This document shows positions 56,253 to 64,000 of a stretch of DNA of 64,000 nucleotides, piece by piece. Below the pieces are notes generated by a model. It ran no database searches. It worked only from the letters and a program-made list of their open reading frames with translations, and had not been told where the DNA came from. Within the stretch, counting starts at the first letter, position 1; each line of letters begins with the position of its first letter. A program made the position numbers and the translations under genes. The stretch covers positions 992,001-1,056,000 of the forward strand of contig NZ_CP102772.1 of assembly GCF_026020075.1 (NCBI RefSeq), read 5' to 3'. This DNA is from Bosea sp. NBC_00550 (GTDB lineage: Bacteria; Pseudomonadota; Alphaproteobacteria; Rhizobiales; Beijerinckiaceae).

Positions 56253-57848
56253 GTGCATTTGCTTAATTGCCATATCAGACGGTTCCGGCGATTCTCAGAT
56301 TTGACAATCAGCGGCATCCCGGTGAGCGCCAGATTGGTCGTTCTCGCTGGACCTAATGGCTCGGGTAAGTCGTCATTATTTGACGCTCTACTGCTTAGAT
56401 ACGGTGTTGATGCATTTAGCTCTTGGAGCAGAGATAATAAATATTACAATCGACCTCTCGAAACTGAGAATGACATTAATCAAAGAATATCTATTGTAAC
56501 TGATTTCGGAAATAGGTTTTTCAAGGGCAATGTCTACGTTCGAACCGCATATCGGAACGATCCGGAGTTCGCCATCAACTCGCTCTCGCGACAAGGGCCA
56601 ATAATTGATGACAGGCGCTTAAATCGGTTGATCGAGTCCGATGCTACAGTCAGCGCAAATTATCAGCGCCTCGCCTCACAAGCTATGGAGGACGTCTTTG
56701 TCAACGAGAAGGAGGCGACTACTCTGGGTGCCTACCGTGAGAAGATAATCGGAGATATCCAAACACCGCTGAACCGGCTATTTCCAGACCTGAACTTTGT
56801 AGGGATTGGCAATCCCCTCGATCAGGGCACTTTTCAGTTCGACAAGGGCACGTCAAAAGGCTTCGACTACAAGAATCTGTCAGGGGGGGAGAAGGCAGCT
56901 TTCGACCTGATCCTGGATTTTGTCGTGAAGCGGCGAAGCTATGCGGATGCTATATACTGCATTGACGAACCCGAAACGCATATGAACACCCGCCTGCAGG
57001 GCGCGTTGCTCCAGGAGCTCGTCGAACTGCTCCCGGGCAATTCACAACTCTGGATCGCGTCCCACTCGATCGGAATGATGCGGAAGGCACGCGAAATGTA
57101 CGATGCCGACCCGGCATCGGTGGCTTTCATCGATTTTAGCGGTCACGATTTCGATCAGGTAGTTTCGCTCTCGCCAAGCAAGCCTACCCGTTCCTTTTGG
57201 GAGGGCGTGATGCACGTAGCTCTCGACGACCTCGCCGCACTGGTGGCGCCCAAGCAGGTGGTCATCTGCGAAGGCAATCCGGTGGGCGCGGTCCTCGGGA
57301 AAAACACCGAGCACGACGCCCGGATTTATGAAACTATCTTTGGCGACGAGATGCCAGACACAACCTTCATCTCTGCTGGCAACTCGAAGGAAGTGCAGAA
57401 CGACTTTATTGGACTGGCGACTGTGCTACCGAAACTAGCCTCAGGCATAAAGATCATTCGCTTGATCGACTTGGACGACCATACCGCGCCCGATGTGGCG
57501 GACTTCGAGAAGAAGGGCATACACGTTCTCAGCCGCCGGCATCTCGAGGCTTATCTGTACGACGACGAGGTGCTGAACGCTCTGTGTGCTTCGGTTGGAA
57601 AGCCCGAGAAGGCGGTGGATCTGATCGCCGCTAAGTCAGCTGCGGTCCAGGATGTGTTGAATGCAGGGCATCCCGCGGACGACCTCAAAAAGGCGGCGGG
57701 TGCCATCTATAACGCGGCCAAGCGGATGCTTTCGTTGACGCAGGCGGGCAACGATGCCCCCGCGTTCGCCCGGAACACGCTGTCGAAGCTCATCAAGCCT
57801 AGCACGGCAGTCTACTCCAAGCTGCATAAGGACGTTTTTGGGTCGTAA
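56253..57848 (+). CDS. ABC-type ATPase fused to a Toprim/DUF4435-like domain; candidate antiphage (OLD/PARIS-like) protein
   Basis: 531 residues from a GTG at 56253 with SD AGGGGG; a TTG at 56235 is an alternative. N-terminal AAA_15/AAA_21 ATPase: Walker [10 protein letters not shown] (33-41), signature LSGGEKAA (209-216), Walker B YCIDEPETH (235-243), H-loop SHS (270-272). From about 330 a second domain shows Toprim-like acidic residues: Glu340 in VVICEGN, Asp406 and Asp408 in LIDLDDH, then a VLSRRHLEAYLYDDEVLNAL block as in DUF4435. OLD nucleases and PARIS (AriA ATPase plus AriB DUF4435 effector, sometimes fused) have this design and defend against phage. The first 300 nt are clearly AT-richer than neighbours, suggesting acquisition. 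No partner gene is adjacent. Confidence 0.8.
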   Translation: MHLLNCHIRRFRRFSDLTISGIPVSARLVVLAGPNGSGKSSLFDALLLRYGVDAFSSWSRDNKYYNRPLETENDINQRISIVTDFGNRFFKGNVYVRTAYRNDPEFAINSLSRQGPIIDDRRLNRLIESDATVSANYQRLASQAMEDVFVNEKEATTLGAYREKIIGDIQTPLNRLFPDLNFVGIGNPLDQGTFQFDKGTSKGFDYKNLSGGEKAAFDLILDFVVKRRSYADAIYCIDEPETHMNTRLQGALLQELVELLPGNSQLWIASHSIGMMRKAREMYDADPASVAFIDFSGHDFDQVVSLSPSKPTRSFWEGVMHVALDDLAALVAPKQVVICEGNPVGAVLGKNTEHDARIYETIFGDEMPDTTFISAGNSKEVQNDFIGLATVLPKLASGIKIIRLIDLDDHTAPDVADFEKKGIHVLSRRHLEAYLYDDEVLNALCASVGKPEKAVDLIAAKSAAVQDVLNAGHPADDLKKAAGAIYNAAKRMLSLTQAGNDAPAFARNTLSKLIKPSTAVYSKLHKDVFGS

Positions 57849-57892
57849 CCGGACCCGCGCCTTATTTTACACTGTGGAATCACCATTAGTGT

Positions 57893-57923
57893 CTTCAATA
57901 TGCGATAAGCGCCAATATTGAAG
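57893..57923. repeat. AT-rich inverted repeat between the ATPase gene and uvrA
   Basis: Exact 9-bp arms cttcaatat / atattgaag with a 13-nt loop, 45 nt past the ATPase stop and 13 nt beyond the uvrA stop. No U-tract. It could terminate both convergent genes or mark the end of the transferred segment. Confidence 0.5.
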
Positions 57924-57935
57924 GTCGGCTTATGG

Positions 57936-60920
<2,985 letters not shown>

Positions 60921-61125
60921 CGGGGCGTCCGTATCGGAGAAGGCCTAGAGATAGGGCATATGCCGGGCCATACCAGCCTCGCGACAGTCTGCCCCGCATG
61001 AATAGCATGCAGCCGCGCCGGCTGCTGCCGTCGTCCTGACAGAAAACGTCAGCAGCGACGAATTGTTCGGGAGCGATTGTCGCGACGACGCGTGCTCGGC
61101 CTGTCGACTCCGGGCGCCGGCCAAA

Positions 61126-61135
61126 TTATCTATAA
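61126..61135. promoter_or_regulatory. BioR box upstream of bioR
   Basis: TTATCTATAA, an exact match to the BioR consensus TTATMKATAA of alphaproteobacteria. It ends only 3 nt before the bioR ATG, where a ribosome binding site would be, so autoregulation by steric block and a leaderless or short-leader transcript are both possible. Confidence 0.85.
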
Positions 61136-61138
61136 ATC

Positions 61139-61807
61139 ATGACGAAGCCTGCCGAAGACACCATCGCCGTCCGCATCGCCCGAACCCTTGCCGAGCGGAT
61201 CATCGCCGGAGAGATCGAGCCGGGCGCCCGCCTGCGCCAGGATCATGTAGCCGAGGAGTTCGAGACCAGCCATGTGCCGGTGCGCGAAGCCTTTCGCCGC
61301 CTGGAGGCGCAGGGCCTCGCCATCAGCGAACCGCGTCGCGGCGTCCGCGTCGCCTCCTTCGATCTGTCGGAGGTGAGGGAGGTGGCCGAGATGCGCGCCG
61401 CGCTCGAGGTACTCGCGCTGCGCCATGCCGCGCCGCATCTCACGGCCGCTATCCTCGACAAGGCCGAGCAGGCCCGACGCGATTGCGATGCCGCGACCGA
61501 TGTCCGCGCCTGGGAGGAGGCGAATCGCCGCTTCCACCGCACCATCGTCGCGCCCTGTGGCATGAAGCGGCTGCTCGCGACGATCGACGACCTTCATGCC
61601 GCCAGCGCCCGTTTCCTGTTCTCGGCCTGGCGTTCCGAATGGGAAACGCCAACCGATCACGACCATCGCGCCATCCTGACGGCGCTGCGCAATGGCGACA
61701 TCGAAACCGCGCTCGTGACGCTCGCCCGGCATGCCCAATGGATCGGCGAGCGACGGGTCCGGACGGCGTCGGGCGCGACGCGCGGCGCCTTCGCCATCGT
61801 CGGGTGA
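61139..61807 (+). CDS. bioR: Biotin regulator BioR (GntR family, FCD subgroup)
   Basis: 222 residues. GntR winged helix at about 8-72 (DTIAVRIARTLAERIIAGEI, VAEEFETSHVPVREAFRRLE) and FCD ligand domain at about 78-205, with helices RRFHRTIVAPCGMKRLLATI and DHDHRAILTALRNGD supplying the usual His/Asp metal-site residues. It is identified as BioR and not another FadR-type regulator because TTATMKATAA boxes lie before this gene and before bioY, 127 nt downstream. BioR represses biotin synthesis and uptake genes when biotin is plentiful. Confidence 0.9.
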   Translation: MTKPAEDTIAVRIARTLAERIIAGEIEPGARLRQDHVAEEFETSHVPVREAFRRLEAQGLAISEPRRGVRVASFDLSEVREVAEMRAALEVLALRHAAPHLTAAILDKAEQARRDCDAATDVRAWEEANRRFHRTIVAPCGMKRLLATIDDLHAASARFLFSAWRSEWETPTDHDHRAILTALRNGDIETALVTLARHAQWIGERRVRTASGATRGAFAIVG

Positions 61808-61899
61808 TGGCTTGGCACGGCTGGTCCACGCGGGCGAGGAGGAGGGTGGCTTGCCTTTTGAGCGGAGATATGGACTCCATCATAGATCAAAGATCAAAA

Positions 61900-61909
61900 T
61901 TATAGATAA
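61900..61909. promoter_or_regulatory. BioR box upstream of bioY
   Basis: TTATAGATAA, exact BioR consensus, 24 nt before the bioY ATG and so near the likely transcription start. Repression of biotin uptake by BioR is expected. Confidence 0.87.
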
Positions 61910-61933
61910 TTTGACCCCGCCGAAGGAGTGACC

Positions 61934-62500
61934 ATGACCGATATTGCCCTCAGCCGTCCCTTCAGCCCGCTGCGGCTGGAAAGCCGTTCGCTTGCCTGGC
62001 AGGCCGGTGCCGTGATCATCGGCAGCCTGCTGCTGGCGCTGTCCTCGCAGATCAAGGTGCCGATGTACCCGGTGCCGATGACCATGCAGACCTTCGCGGT
62101 GACGCTGATCGGCGCGCTCTATGGCTGGCGCCTCGGCGCGGTCACGGTGATCGCCTGGCTGGCGCAGGGCGCCATGGGCTTGCCCGTCTTCGCCGGCGCC
62201 GTCGGCGGCGCAGCCTACTTCGCGGGCCCGACCGGCGGCTATCTGCTGGCCTTCCCCTTCGCCGCAGCCTTGACCGGCTGGCTGGCGCAGCGGGGCTGGA
62301 ACGGCAGCCGCGTCGGCTTCGCCTTCGCGTCGATGCTGGCCGGCAATGCGCTCTGCCTGGTGATCGGCGTAGCCTGGCTCAGCCTGCTGATCGGCGTGTC
62401 CAAGGCGATCGCCGTCGGCGCGCTGCCGTTCGTACTCGGAGCGATCCTGAAGTCGGCGCTGGCGGCGGCGACGCTCAAGGCCTTCGCTCGCCGCGGCTGA
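61934..62500 (+). CDS. bioY: Biotin transporter substrate-binding component BioY
   Basis: 188 residues, six hydrophobic helices. S-component of an ECF-type biotin transporter; can work with or without BioMN. Family marks: LALSSQIKVPMYPVPMTMQT, LYGWRLGAVTVIAWLAQGAMG, FAGPTGGYLLAFPFAA and the C-terminal LPFVLGAILKSALAAATL. The ATG at 61934 has an ideal SD (AAGGAG). No bioM/bioN genes follow; an IS element lies 39 nt downstream and could have separated or removed later genes. Confidence 0.95.
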   Translation: MTDIALSRPFSPLRLESRSLAWQAGAVIIGSLLLALSSQIKVPMYPVPMTMQTFAVTLIGALYGWRLGAVTVIAWLAQGAMGLPVFAGAVGGAAYFAGPTGGYLLAFPFAAALTGWLAQRGWNGSRVGFAFASMLAGNALCLVIGVAWLSLLIGVSKAIAVGALPFVLGAILKSALAAATLKAFARRG

Positions 62501-62539
62501 CGCTGCGAACAATCCTCGGATTGCGACCCGGCGGGCCTC

Positions 62540-63556
62540 TGTTTGATCCCAGGTTTTGATGGTGCGATCTTTTCCATCGGATGGAAGGAGGCACTATGGG
62601 CCAGGTTCTGCACGGGAGCGCCACAACGACGGAGGCGATCCGTCGAGCGATACAGCATAGTCAAGCGAGCCTGAGGGCTCTGGCAAAGCGCTACGGCCTC
62701 AACCAGAAGACCGTCGCGAAGTGGAAGAAGCGGGCCTCGGTGGCTGATCTGCCGACGGGCCCGCAGCAGCCGGCTTCGACGGTTCTGTCAGCCGAGGAAG
62801 AGGCGATCATCGTCGCCTTTCGACGACATACCCTGCTGCCTTTGGATGACTGCCTCTACGCGCTTCAGGCCACGATCCCGCATCTGACCCGTTCGTCGTT
62901 GCATCGCTGCCTGCAACGGCACGGCATCAGCCGGCTACCGGAGATCGAGGGCGACAAGGAGCCGAAGAAGCGGTTCAAGTCCTATCCGATCGGCTTCTTC
63001 CACATCGACATCGCCGAGGTCCAGACCGCCGAAGGAAAGCTCTATCTGTTTGTCGCGATCGATCGGACGAGCAAATTCGCCTTCGTGCAACTGGTGGAGA
63101 GCGCCAACCGGGTGACGGCCTCAGCTTTCCTCGTCGCCCTGATCGCAGCCGTTCCCTACAGGGTCCATACGATCCTGACCGACAACGGCATCCAATTCCG
63201 CTTCCCGCCGCGCTACGCCAACGGTCCCACGGCCCGTTACATCACCCACATGTTCGCGATGCGCTGCCGCGAGAATGGCATCGAGCACCGCTTCACCAAG
63301 ATCAACCATCCCTGGACCAATGGGCAGGTCGAGCGAATGAACCGGACGATCAAAGACGCGACCGTCAAACGCTATCACTACGACAGCCACGACCAGCTCG
63401 ATCGTCACCTCCAGGACTTCGTCTCAGCTTACAATTTCGGCCGGCGCCTGAAGACCCTCAAAGGCCTCACGCCCTACGAGTTCATCTGCAAGCGCTGGAC
63501 TTCAGAGCCGGAACGATTCACCCTCGATCCAATCCACCAAATGCCGGGACTAAACA
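62540..63556 (+). mobile_element. IS481-family insertion sequence
   Basis: Terminal inverted repeats tgtttgatcccagg (left, at 62540) and, on the other strand, tgtttagtcccgg (right, ending at 63556) match over about 20 nt with a few mismatches. One gene fills the element. The right end abuts cctagc, the NCTAGN target type known for IS481; the left end is preceded by gggcctc and lacks the matching duplication. So either one boundary is misread or the flank was rearranged after insertion. Confidence 0.75.
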
Positions 63557-63561
63557 CCTAG
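62596..63561 (+). CDS. IS481-family transposase
   Basis: 321 residues from the ATG at 62596 (SD AAGGAGG). An N-terminal helix-turn-helix (ASLRALAKRYGLNQKTVAKWKKR) and a second HTH-like helical region precede the rve integrase core. The DDE residues are the Asp of HIDIAEVQT, the Asp of LTDNGIQF and the Glu of GQVERMNRTIKD. The length and all catalytic residues look intact, so it is probably active. The TAG stop falls 3-5 nt outside the right terminal repeat, inside the CTAG target, so the host target supplies the stop codon. Confidence 0.93.
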   Translation: MGQVLHGSATTTEAIRRAIQHSQASLRALAKRYGLNQKTVAKWKKRASVADLPTGPQQPASTVLSAEEEAIIVAFRRHTLLPLDDCLYALQATIPHLTRSSLHRCLQRHGISRLPEIEGDKEPKKRFKSYPIGFFHIDIAEVQTAEGKLYLFVAIDRTSKFAFVQLVESANRVTASAFLVALIAAVPYRVHTILTDNGIQFRFPPRYANGPTARYITHMFAMRCRENGIEHRFTKINHPWTNGQVERMNRTIKDATVKRYHYDSHDQLDRHLQDFVSAYNFGRRLKTLKGLTPYEFICKRWTSEPERFTLDPIHQMPGLNT

Positions 63562-63612
63562 CAACCTAGGCTCAACCGGTTCTGTTCGAGTTGGTTCAAG
63601 TGGGAGAAAGCG

Positions 63613-63969
63613 ATGGGCTTGGTCCGAGTTTTGATTGCGGCTACAGCAATCGCCATTCTCCCAAGTTTGGGCGCTGCGCAAACAGGCCCCCCGCAGGTTC
63701 ACCGTCTGAAACCGGAGTACGCCGCCTACTTTGAGACGAGTTTTGAAGGCTCGATCACCTGCCACATTCCACAGCACTACGCTTTCCGAAAATTCTACGA
63801 CCTCAATCTCCGGCTAAAGGACAACGGGGCAGAGCCTTTTCCGAAGGAATTTGTCGATCATCTCAACTCGGATGACATCTATTCGGTCTTTGCCATTCAC
63901 GAAGGGGGGGGCGTCTATTTTCGGTATTTCGGATATCGCTTCATAAGCAATGATGTCGCCTGCTTCTAA
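63613..63969 (+). CDS. Secreted hypothetical protein
   Basis: 118 residues from the ATG at 63613 with SD GGGAGAAAG. Signal peptide about 1-22 (VLIAATAIAILPSLGAA-Q). The mature part is rich in aromatic residues (YAAYFETSFEG, YAFRKFYDLN, GGGVYFRYFGYRF) and has two cysteines (ITCHIP and VACF) likely paired in the periplasm. No family recognised. It sits just outside the IS element, with lower GC than the chromosome average, and may be accessory. Confidence 0.68.
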   Translation: MGLVRVLIAATAIAILPSLGAAQTGPPQVHRLKPEYAAYFETSFEGSITCHIPQHYAFRKFYDLNLRLKDNGAEPFPKEFVDHLNSDDIYSVFAIHEGGGVYFRYFGYRFISNDVACF

Positions 63970-64000
63970 GTCGCAGCCCCAATAGGACGATATGTCCGGG

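Noticed and set aside
60921..61138. LexA (SOS) box before uvrA
   Set aside because: A GTTC occurs, but no second GTTC or GAAC lies at the required 7-nt spacing.

Overview
The window is about 65-68% GC (judged by eye), densely coded, and reads as ordinary chromosome of an alphaproteobacterium of the order Hyphomicrobiales (Rhizobiales), most like Bosea or a close relative. This placement is inferred from several traits: the dsbA-aroQ-accB-accC gene order, a suf operon with an Irr-type (ICE) palindrome, a BioR/BioY pair with TTATMKATAA boxes, an RNase E with a long acidic insertion in its S1 domain, DUF1127, and dispersed 'gtcat-cccggg ... gggatgac' palindromic repeats. No search could be run to confirm it.

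Layout. 1-5 kb: the 3' part of an M20 peptidase, then a leftward dsbA-like / aroQ / accB / accC cluster (disulfide chemistry, dehydroquinase, acetyl-CoA carboxylase). 4.8-19 kb: aminotransferase, a large MscS channel, RNase E, then envelope genes (AMIN-amidase, PBP1a, M23 peptidase) around prfB. prfB is intact only if its +1 programmed frameshift is read. 19-26 kb: peroxiredoxin, a giant AsmA-like protein, TyrRS, a DUF1127/LysR pair. 26-37 kb: the iron-sulfur assembly region (cysteine desulfurase, sufB, sufC, sufD, a small tautomerase, sufS, a SufT-like gene, and sufA 3 kb downstream). An ICE palindrome lies upstream. 37-48 kb: diguanylate cyclase, DEAD-box helicase, hydrolase, LysR, parE, a flippase and a glycosyltransferase, then a broken beta-helix gene. 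48-52.6 kb: glnA-glnB and the NAD(P)HX repair enzyme.

From about 52.6 to 57.9 kb the character changes. Here there are short orphan genes, one HigA-N-terminus-like mini-gene of only 55 codons, a 1 kb stretch without a credible gene, a duplicated 117-nt repeat, a perfect 35-nt hairpin, a double-frameshifted SEC-C gene, and one complete AT-richer gene for an ABC-type ATPase joined to a Toprim/DUF4435-like domain. That last gene resembles OLD or fused PARIS (AriA-AriB) antiphage proteins and is the best candidate for an accessory defence system.

57.9-64 kb: uvrA, the biotin regulator BioR with its target bioY (each with a BioR box), an IS481-family element whose transposase stop codon lies just outside the element's inverted repeat in a CTAG target, and an orphan secreted protein. 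No tRNA, rRNA or CRISPR array was seen. Several very long ORFs antisense to real genes are GC-rich shadows and are left out.
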